A DNA stretch of 6,204 nucleotides from DASVDE01 sp035558955 (GCA_035558955.1 DATMBX010000005.1:1-6204), one strand, 5' to 3'; positions 1-5,445 are shown, counted from the stretch's first letter. Made by a program: numbers and translations. The notes: a model not told the origin generated them from the letters alone.

Positions 1-359
1 GTGACGGACGCCGGTGGGTCGTGCTCGACGCACGTCCCCCCCATGGTGAGCGTGCTGCACCCAGGGATCAGGCAGGCGGAAAGCATCGGTCCATGAGGCC
101 GTATCGCATCGTGCAGCAGTTCATCGCGCAACACTGAGGGACGTACGGGAGCTCCTTCCCCCCGCGAAAGCGCGCCAACCGCCCGACTCCCGTCTTCCGG
201 CGTCACCCCGATGCGACGCTCTTCCTTGCTCCGCGCCACCGCTGCAGACTGTGCCTTCAGCAGCGCCTCGTGCTGGTCGCAGAAACGCCGTCTGCGTACC
301 ACCGTGGTACAGCCCGCGTAACGACATCGCCGTTCGTCCGCCGTACCTTGGGGCGTCAC
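1..359 (-). CDS. Zinc-knuckle protein, C-terminus beyond the left edge (possibly HNH-nuclease related)
   Basis: Reading the minus strand from a GTG at 359 gives 119 codons with no stop before the window edge. Two metal-binding modules are visible: C12-x4-C17-x9-C27-x2-H30 (around CRYAGC and FCDQH) and C96-x4-C101-x8-C110-x2-H113 (around CLIPGC and TCVEH). Between them lies a charged, probably helical linker (about 31-92). Such C-x4-C...C-x2-H knuckles are common near the ends of actinobacterial and phage HNH endonucleases, but no HNH motif lies inside the visible part, so that link is only a suggestion. The start is set by AAGGAG six bases upstream, and the GTG overlaps a TAG by one base. By hand count 84 of 119 third codon positions are G or C, clearly fewer than in the ars genes, which hints at foreign origin. 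I do not recognise the gene itself. Confidence 0.7.
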   Translation of the reverse strand, partial: MTPQGTADERRCRYAGCTTVVRRRRFCDQHEALLKAQSAAVARSKEERRIGVTPEDGSRAVGALSRGEGAPVRPSVLRDELLHDAIRPHGPMLSACLIPGCSTLTMGGTCVEHDPPASV

Positions 360-673
360 TATGGGCTCCTTCCCCTCGATGTGCCACCCGCTCCCCACGA
401 AGGCCCGCTTCTCACAGCGCGGCCCCCGTGCGGATGGTCAAGGAACGAGCCCCGTTCGGCACAGTAGTCGCTCCCACGAAGACGATGTGTTAAGGCGCCC
501 CTCTCGGAGCCTGGCCAGCCCAAAAGGTGCGGTGACCCTCTCCGCGTAGAAAGCGTCGCGCGGCGGTCAGCTGCGAGAAGTCGTTCCGTCGACGTTTGCA
601 GCAGCACGCCCCTCGGTCGGTTCACCGACTGGACCCTCGGGCCGACACGGTTCACGTTCAGAATGAGCGAGCG
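360..673. other. 314-base stretch without a supported gene
   Basis: This lies between the stop of the last operon gene and the zinc-knuckle start. I see no promoter, RNA gene or convincing terminator. A perfect GTCGGT/ACCGAC inverted repeat at 616-629 has almost no loop and no T tract. On the minus strand 438-566 is open and partly protein-like (residues such as DAFYAERVTAPFGLARLREG) but has no start codon. A second frame, 359-655, ends in the TAG that overlaps the zinc-knuckle start but has ragged codon use. The stretch may hold remnants of the same foreign segment as the zinc-knuckle gene. Confidence 0.4.
366..371 (-). promoter_or_regulatory. Ribosome binding site of the zinc-knuckle gene
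   Basis: AAGGAG on the minus strand, inside a longer GGGGAAGGAG run, lies six bases before the GTG at 359. It decides that start over the upstream in-frame GTG, which has no comparable site. Confidence 0.6.
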
Positions 674-1366
674 CTAGCAGCAATCGCAGCTATCGCCGCG
701 CCAGGCGTCGACACCCTCCTTGGCGGCGACGGCGCCGATCACGAGCGCGGCAACGGGGTCAGCCCACCACCAGCCGAGGAGCGCGTTCGCGAGCAGGCCG
801 ACCAGCAGGGCTACCGAGAGGTAGGCGCAGACCATGTTCTGGCTCGCCTCGGAGACGGTCGCGGACGAATTCAACTTACGACCGACCTTGCGCTTCGCGC
901 GCGCAAGCAGCGGCATCGTCGGCGCCGTGAACGCCGCCAGACCGACCCCGACCCAACTCACCTCCGGGTGATGCGACCCGAGCAGGTCGCGTGTCGCTTC
1001 GACGCCAATGTAGGCGACGAGCAGCGCGTAGCTGGCTGCGATCAGCTGCTGCGCGTGCCGCTCGGCGGTGGGCGAGGCGCCGCGGCCACCGGTGAAGAGC
1101 CAGACGATCACACCGCCGGCGAGCACTTCGATCACGCTGTCGATCCCGAAGCCGATCAGCGCGACCGAGCCGGCGGCGACGCCGGCGCCGACCGCGATCG
1201 CGAATTCCACGACGTGCCAGGCGTTGCCACCCCAGGCGAGTAACCGGGCCCGCCGCTCGAGTGCCGCCCGCTCGGCGGGATCGACGAGCCCTAGGCTCGG
1301 GTGTCGCTCGCCGCGAGAGGCGAGCGGAGTGAGCGGGATCACGCCTCCGCTGAGCTCGTCGGCCAT
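674..1366 (-). CDS. Cation-diffusion-facilitator-like membrane transporter without cytoplasmic domain
   Basis: This is a 230-residue inner-membrane protein with about six predicted membrane segments (near 49-68, 70-91, 108-126, 136-154, 177-197 and 199-215). GSVALIGFGIDSVIE (67-80) fits TM2 of the cation diffusion facilitator fold, where D76 and E80 would take the usual HxxxD/DxxxD metal-site positions. E173 and N177 sit in the TM5 equivalent, and WADP (201-204) matches the conserved DP before TM6. The C-terminal dimerisation/metal domain of classical CDF proteins is missing; the chain ends in a short tail, SCDCC. The ATG at 1366 lies 28 bases inside acr3, with no clear ribosome site of its own, so it is probably translated by coupling. 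Last in the ars operon, it could export a divalent metal or act in arsenic handling; the substrate cannot be read from the sequence. The family call is good, the function open. Confidence 0.85.
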   Translation of the reverse strand: MADELSGGVIPLTPLASRGERHPSLGLVDPAERAALERRARLLAWGGNAWHVVEFAIAVGAGVAAGSVALIGFGIDSVIEVLAGGVIVWLFTGGRGASPTAERHAQQLIAASYALLVAYIGVEATRDLLGSHHPEVSWVGVGLAAFTAPTMPLLARAKRKVGRKLNSSATVSEASQNMVCAYLSVALLVGLLANALLGWWWADPVAALVIGAVAAKEGVDAWRGDSCDCC

Positions 1367-2481
1367 GCTCGATTGTTGCCGCTCGACCAGAACCGGCGCG
1401 CCCAGAGGGCGACGTAGACGAGCGCCACGAGGACCGGCACCTCGATCAGCGGCCCGACGACGCCGGCGAGCGCTTGCCCGGACGTGGCGCCGAAGACGCC
1501 GACAGCGACGGCGATCGCGAGCTCGAAGTCGTTGCTGGCGACGGTGAAGCCCATGCTCGCGGTCTGCGCGTACGGGAGGCCGCTGAGCTTGCCGATCGTG
1601 AAGCCGGCGATCCACATGATCGCGAAGTAGAGGAGGAGCGGCAGTGCGATCCGGGCGACGTCGGCGGGCTCGGCCGTGATCTTCTCGCCCTGGATTGCGA
1701 ACAGGACAACGATCGTGAACAGCAGCCCGTAGAGCGTGATCGGTCCGATCCGCGGCAGGAAGCGGGTCTCGTACCACTCGCGGCCCTTGCGATCGAGGGC
1801 GACGCGGCGAGTGAGGAAGCCGGCGGCGAGCGGGATGCCGAGGAAGATCAGCACCGTCTTCGCCACCTCCCAGACACCGACCTCGAAGCCCTGCGTGTCG
1901 AGGCCGAGCCAGCCCGGGAGGACGGTCAGGTAGAAGTAGCCGAGGAGCGAGTAGGCGGCGACCTGGAAGAGGGCGTTGAAGACGACGAGCAGCGCGGTGC
2001 GGTCGCGGTCGCCGTGGGCGAGGTCGTTCCAGATCAGCACCATCGCGATGCAGCGGGCGAGGCCGACGATGATCACGCCGGTGCGGTAGGCGGGCTGGTC
2101 GGCGAGAAAGAGCCAGGCGAGCGCGAACATCAGCGCCGGCCCGACCACCCAGGAGAGAAAGAGCGACCAGCCGAAGAAGAGCCGGTTGGAGACGCCGTCG
2201 TGGCGGCGGTGGCCGAGCTCCTCGTAGCGCACCTTCGCCAGCACCGGGTACATCATCAGGAGCAGCCCGAGCGCGATCGGCAGCGACACCGTTCCGACCT
2301 GAAGCCGGTCGAGGCCGTCGTTGAGGGAGGGGATCAGGCGGCCGAGGCCGAGCCCGGCTGCCATCGCGAGCCCGATCCAGAGTGGGAGGAAGCGGTCGAG
2401 GGTCGAGAGCCTCTTCAGGACGGCGGCGTCATCGGTCGAGTGTGTGACCGCGATTGGGCGGCGATCCTCGGCGACGGCCAT
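1339..2481 (-). CDS. acr3: Arsenite efflux permease, Acr3 family
   Basis: The 380-residue membrane protein exports trihydroxyarsenite across the cytoplasmic membrane by proton antiport, as known for the Acr3 branch of the BART superfamily. Ten hydrophobic segments fill the chain from about residue 33 to 362. The two family hallmarks are present: the TM4 cysteine in GLARCIAMVLIWNDLA (C144) and the TM9 glutamate in TVASNDFELAIAVAVG (E320), which correspond to the essential Cys and Glu shown in Alkaliphilus Acr3. Length matches the family (350-400). The ATG at 2481 shares one base with the arsC stop (TGATG) and has GGAG nine bases upstream. The open frame continues further upstream only as an arginine-rich shadow of arsC. 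It takes the arsenite made by ArsC from the preceding gene. Nothing in it looks damaged. Confidence 0.96.
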   Translation of the reverse strand: MAVAEDRRPIAVTHSTDDAAVLKRLSTLDRFLPLWIGLAMAAGLGLGRLIPSLNDGLDRLQVGTVSLPIALGLLLMMYPVLAKVRYEELGHRRHDGVSNRLFFGWSLFLSWVVGPALMFALAWLFLADQPAYRTGVIIVGLARCIAMVLIWNDLAHGDRDRTALLVVFNALFQVAAYSLLGYFYLTVLPGWLGLDTQGFEVGVWEVAKTVLIFLGIPLAAGFLTRRVALDRKGREWYETRFLPRIGPITLYGLLFTIVVLFAIQGEKITAEPADVARIALPLLLYFAIMWIAGFTIGKLSGLPYAQTASMGFTVASNDFELAIAVAVGVFGATSGQALAGVVGPLIEVPVLVALVYVALWARRFWSSGNNRAWPTSSAEA

Positions 2482-2891
2482 CAGGCGACGCTCCGGTCGC
2501 CGGCGGCGTCGAGCTCGGCGACCAGCAACCCGACGCGATGATCGATCTCGTCGCGGATCTCGCGGACGCGCTCGAGCGGCTGGCCGTGCGGGTCGTCGAG
2601 CTGCCAGTCGACGTAGCACTTCCCGGGGACGAAGGGGCAGGCATCGCCGCAGCCCATCGTCACCACCACGTCCGCCCACTCGGCGTCGGCGCGGTCGAGC
2701 TTGCGCGGAACGCGGTCGGAGACGTCGACGCCGAGCTCGCGCATCACGTCGACGACCTCCGGGTGCACGCGCTCCGCGGGGTTCGACCCCGCGGAGCGAG
2801 AGACGTGCGCGCCGATTGCGGCGAGGTCGAAGAGGGCGCGTGCGATCTGGGAGCGGCCGGCGTTCTGGACGCAGACGAAGAGGACGTTCAC
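2481..2891 (-). CDS. arsC: Arsenate reductase, low-molecular-weight phosphatase type
   Basis: The 136-residue cytoplasmic enzyme reduces arsenate to arsenite. The N-terminal FVCVQNAGRSQ carries the C-x5-R loop (C7 to R13) of the LMW protein tyrosine phosphatase fold, and D100-P101 in WQLDDP is the usual acid motif. MGCGDACP supplies C81 and C85, where the pI258-type enzymes have their relay cysteines C82 and C89, and C92 follows. The length is typical. The family is regenerated by thioredoxin, or by mycothiol/mycoredoxin in some actinobacteria; the sequence does not decide which. The start is a GTG (2891-2889) overlapping the stop of a 30-codon micro-ORF as GTGA, with no good ribosome site, so it probably depends on upstream translation. 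It is followed directly by acr3, the exporter of its product. Confidence 0.95.
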   Translation of the reverse strand: MNVLFVCVQNAGRSQIARALFDLAAIGAHVSRSAGSNPAERVHPEVVDVMRELGVDVSDRVPRKLDRADAEWADVVVTMGCGDACPFVPGKCYVDWQLDDPHGQPLERVREIRDEIDHRVGLLVAELDAAGDRSVA

Positions 2892-2980
2892 GCCGCCACC
2901 ACCGGCCGGAGATGGTCTTCGAGCGCGCCCGGTTCCACCGAGTCGGAGGCGAAGCGGCCGCGCTGCTCCCGCACGGTCAC
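2888..2980 (-). CDS. 30-codon micro-ORF bridging arsM and arsC
   Basis: Directly after arsM, a 6-codon frame (ATG at 2997, MPVVAA, stop at 2977) starts on the arsM stop as TGATG. This 30-codon frame begins with GTG at 2980, overlapping that stop as GTGA, and ends in HLRPVVAA with a TGA overlapping the arsC GTG. The predicted peptide is hydrophilic, with no cysteine, no membrane segment and no family I recognise. The whole 97-base gap between arsM and arsC is thus covered by chained frames. It may only keep ribosomes moving from arsM to arsC, be the leftover of a lost gene, or be chance in a GC-rich region. I do not claim a functional peptide. Confidence 0.3.
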   Translation of the reverse strand: MTVREQRGRFASDSVEPGALEDHLRPVVAA

Positions 2981-2995
2981 GCCGCGACCACCGGC
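2888..2995. repeat. 19-base imperfect direct repeat between arsM and arsC
   Basis: On the plus strand tcacgccgccaccaccggc (2888-2906) and tcacgccgcgaccaccggc (2977-2995) match at 18 of 19 positions, 89 bases apart. On the coding strand each copy encodes PVVAA followed by a stop that overlaps the next start (GTGA). It looks like a duplicated gene junction. Confidence 0.6.
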
Positions 2996-2996
2996 A

Positions 2997-3824
2997 TCAG
3001 CAGCAGCCGGCCCTCGCCGCCGGCTGGATTACCGCCAGCCCTTTCGCCTCGGGCTCGCGCGTCTTCACGGCCTTGACGATCGCGCCGTGCATGCCGTCTG
3101 CCACCTCGTGCGTGAACTCGACGCTCACGTCCTCGAACCCGGCCGCCTCGAGCCCGGCGACGTACTCGCTCCGCGAGAGCGCGCCGGCGATGCAGCCGAC
3201 GTAGGAGCCACGCTCGCCGCGCTGCTTCGCGGTGAGGTGGTCCTGCGCGACGATGTCGGAGACCCCGACGCGGCCGCCCGGCTTGAGCACGCGGGCGATC
3301 TCGGTCAGCACCGCGGGCTTGTCGACCGAGAGGTTGATCACGCAGTTCGAGATGACGACGTCGACCGAGTCGGCCGGCAGTGGGATCTGCTCGATCACGC
3401 CCTTGAGGAAGTGCACGTTCGTCACGCCCGCCTCGGCGGCGTTCTGGCGGGCGAGCGCGAGCATCTCGTCGGTCATGTCGAGCCCGTAGGTCGTTCCGGC
3501 GGGCCCGACCCGCTTGGCCGAGAGGATCACGTCGATGCCGCCGCCCGAGCCGAGGTCGAGCACTGTCTCGCCCTCGTGCAGCTCGGCGACCGCGGTCGGG
3601 TTGCCGCAGCCGAGCGAGGCGAGCACCGCCGCGTCGGGGAGCTCGCCGCGCTGTTCTGGGTCGTAGAGCAGCTCGCCGAACGTCGTCTCCGCCGCGGCCT
3701 GCTCGTCCGCGCAACACACGCCCGAGCCGCAACCGCAGCCGTTCGAGCTCTCGGTCACCGCACGGGCCGACTCGGCGTAGCGGCGGCGCACCTCCTCGCG
3801 CAGCTCATCAGCCGTGGTCGTCAT
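2997..3824 (-). CDS. arsM: Arsenite S-adenosylmethionine methyltransferase
   Basis: The 275-residue cytoplasmic enzyme methylates As(III) stepwise to methylated, partly volatile species. Residues 88-99 (VLDLGSGGGIDV) are SAM motif I, followed by the Rossmann-type methyltransferase core to about residue 190. The three catalytic arsenic-binding cysteines of the family are in place: C73 (SLGCGNP), C161 (SNCVINL) and C211 (VGCIAGAL). The protein also has a cysteine-rich N-terminus, GCGCGSGVCC (29-38), and ends in GCC; both are seen in short bacterial ArsM proteins and may collect arsenite. The ATG at 3824 shares one base with the arsR stop, with AAAGGAG ten bases upstream inside the last arsR codons. 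An in-frame ATG 26 codons further upstream would give only an arsR-shadow extension. Its position next to the repressor suggests methylation is a main branch of this operon, alongside reduction and export. Confidence 0.96.
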   Translation of the reverse strand: MTTTADELREEVRRRYAESARAVTESSNGCGCGSGVCCADEQAAAETTFGELLYDPEQRGELPDAAVLASLGCGNPTAVAELHEGETVLDLGSGGGIDVILSAKRVGPAGTTYGLDMTDEMLALARQNAAEAGVTNVHFLKGVIEQIPLPADSVDVVISNCVINLSVDKPAVLTEIARVLKPGGRVGVSDIVAQDHLTAKQRGERGSYVGCIAGALSRSEYVAGLEAAGFEDVSVEFTHEVADGMHGAIVKAVKTREPEAKGLAVIQPAARAGCC

Positions 3825-4168
3825 CAGCAGCACACTCCTTTCAGGTCGGCGACCGCGGCGAGCTTCTCGACCGCGTCGCGCCTCAGCGAGAAATACGCCC
3901 ACTTGCCGCGCTGCTCTCGGGCCAGCAGGCCCGCGTCGGTCAGCTTCTTCAGATGGTGCGAGACGGTCGGCTGCGACAAGCCGAGCGGCTCGTACATCTC
4001 GCAGGCACAGACCGGCTCCTGCCTCGTGGCGAGCAGGTTGACGATCCGCACCCGCGCCGGATCGCCGAGCGCCTTGAACAGCTCCGCCGTCGCCAGCGCT
4101 TCCTCTTCGTCGAGGGCGGGGGCACCGAGCGGGGCGCAGCAGGCGACCGGTGTCTCGAGCACAGCCAT
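3824..4168 (-). CDS. arsR: Arsenic-responsive repressor, ArsR/SmtB family
   Basis: The 114-residue winged-helix dimeric repressor would release the ars promoter when it binds As(III). The core (about 24-108) contains FKALGDPARVRIVNLL, the recognition helix LSQPTVSHHLKKL (64-76) and the wing around REQRGKWAYFSL. Cysteines are C10-C11 (VACCAP), C54 and C56 (VCACEM) and C113-C114 at the very end. In Corynebacterium glutamicum ArsR the sensor is C15-C16 of one subunit plus C55 of the other, so C10-C11 with C54/C56 fits that type rather than the E. coli CxCxxC type. The ATG at 4168 has GGGAGG nine bases upstream and shares one base with the stop of a short leader frame. An ATG at 4222 is in frame but would lie about nine bases from the likely transcript start, with no ribosome site. 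It heads the operon and very likely autoregulates it. Confidence 0.96.
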   Translation of the reverse strand: MAVLETPVACCAPLGAPALDEEEALATAELFKALGDPARVRIVNLLATRQEPVCACEMYEPLGLSQPTVSHHLKKLTDAGLLAREQRGKWAYFSLRRDAVEKLAAVADLKGVCC

Positions 4169-4209
4169 CAGGAGCACCCTCCCGGCGAGACCTCTTGCAG
4201 CAGCGTCAT
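4168..4209 (-). CDS. Possible 13-codon leader peptide ahead of arsR
   Basis: An ATG at 4209 opens a 13-codon frame, MTLLQEVSPGGCS, whose TGA shares one base with the arsR ATG (TGATG). A purine-rich GAGGTG (4220-4215) lies five bases before it, and the predicted transcript start (about 4231) leaves room for a ribosome to load. Its frame differs from arsR. The peptide contains one cysteine and no run of a single amino acid as in amino-acid attenuators. It may couple translation into arsR or simply be chance; the arsR site GGGAGG lies inside it. Confidence 0.4.
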   Translation of the reverse strand: MTLLQEVSPGGCS

Positions 4210-4237
4210 CCACGCACCTCATGCATCGACGTCCATA

Positions 4238-4265
4238 AATATATCGATAGATGTCGATTTGTCAA
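4238..4265 (-). promoter_or_regulatory. Strong ars operon promoter
   Basis: On the minus strand a perfect -35 TTGACA (4265-4260) is followed after 16 bases by TATATT (4243-4238), an island of A/T in GC-rich surroundings. Transcription would start near 4231, giving an arsR leader of about 60 bases. The -35 also overlaps the last out-of-frame stop of the cyclase remnant. Confidence 0.85.
4243..4258. promoter_or_regulatory. ArsR operator in the promoter spacer
   Basis: ATCGATAGATGTCGAT is an inverted repeat of ATCGA and TCGAT separated by six bases, filling the space between -35 and -10. This is the usual place and style of an ArsR-family box, so a bound dimer would block RNA polymerase. A further ATCGA half-site lies at 4225-4229, just downstream of the predicted transcript start. 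Confidence 0.75.
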
Positions 4266-4311
4266 GCGTGTGGTCGACGGCGCCCAGGAGGGCGCGTCAG
4301 GCGTGGCTTGG

Positions 4312-4332
4312 CCGAGGGCCGAGGGCCGAGGA
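4312..4332. repeat. Three tandem copies of a 7-base unit
   Basis: The plus strand reads ccgaggg, ccgaggg, ccgagga in direct succession, in the non-coding tail between the cyclase remnant and the ars promoter. It probably arose by slippage. Confidence 0.6.
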
Positions 4333-4354
4333 CCGCGGCAGGCTGCTTCGTGCC

Positions 4355-4613
4355 GACCGCGAAGACGCGCAGCGTCCCGGGCAAGCCCTTCAGCGAGCGG
4401 ATGCGTCGATCAGTGCTCCAGTAGCTCTGCCCACGCCCGATCGCCGAGTGAGAGCGCGAGCGGCGTCGCCTCGACGATGTCGACGAAGAGCACCGCCGTC
4501 AGCTGGCGTGCCGGCGTCGTTTCCGAGCGCTGTCCGGTCTTCTGCGCAGCCGTCTCTCTCACCGTCCTTGCTGCGAGCCGCGATCGGGCGCGCCCTGAGG
4601 GAACGCCAACCAC
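4355..4613 (-). pseudogene. Class III adenylate/guanylate cyclase remnant with internal deletion
   Basis: From a GTG at 4613 a 67-codon frame contains RQLTAVLFVDIVEATPLALS (36-55) and LGDRAWAELLEH (56-67), the opening of a class III nucleotidyl cyclase domain, including the metal-binding aspartate in FVDI and the usual LGDRxWxELL helix. It stops at 4410. In the +1 frame the same strand then reads IRSLKGLPGTLRVFAV (4402-4355), which resembles the C-terminal end of these domains (HxLKGVPGxWRLF). The roughly 140 residues normally between them, with most catalytic residues, are absent. The simplest reading is an internal deletion plus frame loss, giving a dead gene. Residues 1-35 are low-complexity and not diagnostic. 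It lies just upstream of the ars promoter in the same direction; it could be a junction scar where the ars operon entered. The family call is by eye but both ends match well. Confidence 0.7.
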
Positions 4614-4813
4614 CGCTCACATGGAGAGCCGCCTTCACCTTTCCCCTGAAGCGCCGCGAGCGCATCGGAGAACCCCGCCGTCCACCTTCCTCTTTCTACT
4701 CTCACCTCGGAAGCTGCTCGTCGACGCTCCCGAGCCACCGCGGGGCACTTCCAGCGACCGCGGGGAGCGCCAACCCGCCGCGCTCGCCCTTCGCCCGGGT
4801 AATGATTCCCGCC
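4614..4813. other. Spacer between cyclase remnant and globin gene
   Basis: I see no gene, RNA or terminator here. A pyrimidine-rich run lies at about 4683-4706, and ACCGCGGGG occurs twice about 20 bases apart near 4738 and 4758. Any globin promoter should be at its right end. Confidence 0.4.
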
Positions 4814-5260
4814 ATGCAAAGCGTCTACGAGGCCGCCGGCGGCGATGAAGGCCTCGTTCGCCTGGCCGAGGCGTGGCACGCCCGGGTGATGGCCGACGAG
4901 GTGGTGAGCCACGCCTTCAGCCACGGCTTCCACCCCCAGCACAGCGAGCGGCTGGCCGCGTACTGGGCCGAGGCGCTCGGCGGGCCGCCTATCTACTCCG
5001 AGCGCTACGGCGACGAGACGGCCGTCGTGCGCCTCCACAGCGGCAACGGTCCGCACGAGGAGATGGATCGGCGCGCGATCGTCTGCTTCGACCGCGCTCT
5101 GGTGGACGTGGGACTCGAGGACGAGCGACTGCGGCAAGTGCTGCACGACTACTTCGCCTGGGCGACCACCACGACCATGTCCGCCTACCACCGCTCCGCC
5201 GAGGACGTACCGCATGGGCTGAGCATCCCCCGCTGGTCCTGGGACGGCCTCCAGCACTGA
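4814..5260 (+). CDS. Truncated hemoglobin, group II-like
   Basis: The 148-residue protein has the two-over-two truncated globin pattern. YEAAGGDEGL at the N-terminus, RLAAYWAEALGGPPIYSERY (46-65) and VVRLHSGNG (71-79) place the proximal heme histidine at H75, and YFAWATTTTM (113-122) fits helix H. Against Mycobacterium GlbO, aligned by eye, the B10 tyrosine appears as H22, the CD1 tyrosine as F35 and the G8 tryptophan as I89, so the distal pocket is unusual. An extra tail of about 25 residues ends in IPRWSWDGLQH. Such proteins bind O2 or NO and serve in redox or nitrosative stress defence. ATG 4814 is preferred because MQSVYEAAGG matches the family start; ATG 4802 is in frame too. There is no clear ribosome site, and TAATGA at 4800-4805 could be the -10 of a leaderless transcript. 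It stands alone, divergent from the ars operon. Confidence 0.9.
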   Translation: MQSVYEAAGGDEGLVRLAEAWHARVMADEVVSHAFSHGFHPQHSERLAAYWAEALGGPPIYSERYGDETAVVRLHSGNGPHEEMDRRAIVCFDRALVDVGLEDERLRQVLHDYFAWATTTTMSAYHRSAEDVPHGLSIPRWSWDGLQH

Positions 5261-5445
5261 GCCCCACCGCCGGCCGCCCGACACGAGGACAGCGATCAGC
5301 TCGCCTCGTGGAGGGGGCTGCCACCTTCGTCGAGTCCGCGCCGTCGCGGGATCGACCGATGACTTCCGCCCTATGGTCGAGTCCTACGAACGACGGCGCA
5401 TGAAACCGTCGCCGGACGGCAATCACATCACCATCAGTACCGAAC

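Noticed and set aside
616..629. GTCGGT/ACCGAC inverted repeat after the operon's last gene
   Set aside because: The loop is two to four bases, the stem short and no T tract follows, so I cannot call it a terminator.
359..655. Minus-strand 98-codon frame ending in a TAG that overlaps the zinc-knuckle GTG
   Set aside because: Codon use is ragged, including rare TTA and AGG codons, and no motif is recognisable. The overlap alone is not enough to call a gene.
1474..2541. Long plus-strand open frame of 355 codons opposite acr3
   Set aside because: Its product is a monotonous Asp/Glu/Arg/Gln-rich chain, the mirror of GC-rich acr3 codons; acr3 on the other strand has full family motifs.
4169..4222. 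Upstream ATG extension of arsR by 18 codons
   Set aside because: The start would lie about nine bases after the likely transcript start with no ribosome site, and the extra residues do not resemble ArsR.
2454..4238. Plus-strand open frame of 594 codons opposite arsC, arsM and arsR
   Set aside because: It spans three recognised genes on the other strand and shows no family motif, only Ala/Arg/Val/Asp-rich shadow sequence.
4559..5284. Minus-strand open frame of 241 codons opposite the globin gene
   Set aside because: The plus strand carries clear globin motifs, and the minus product has no recognisable domain.
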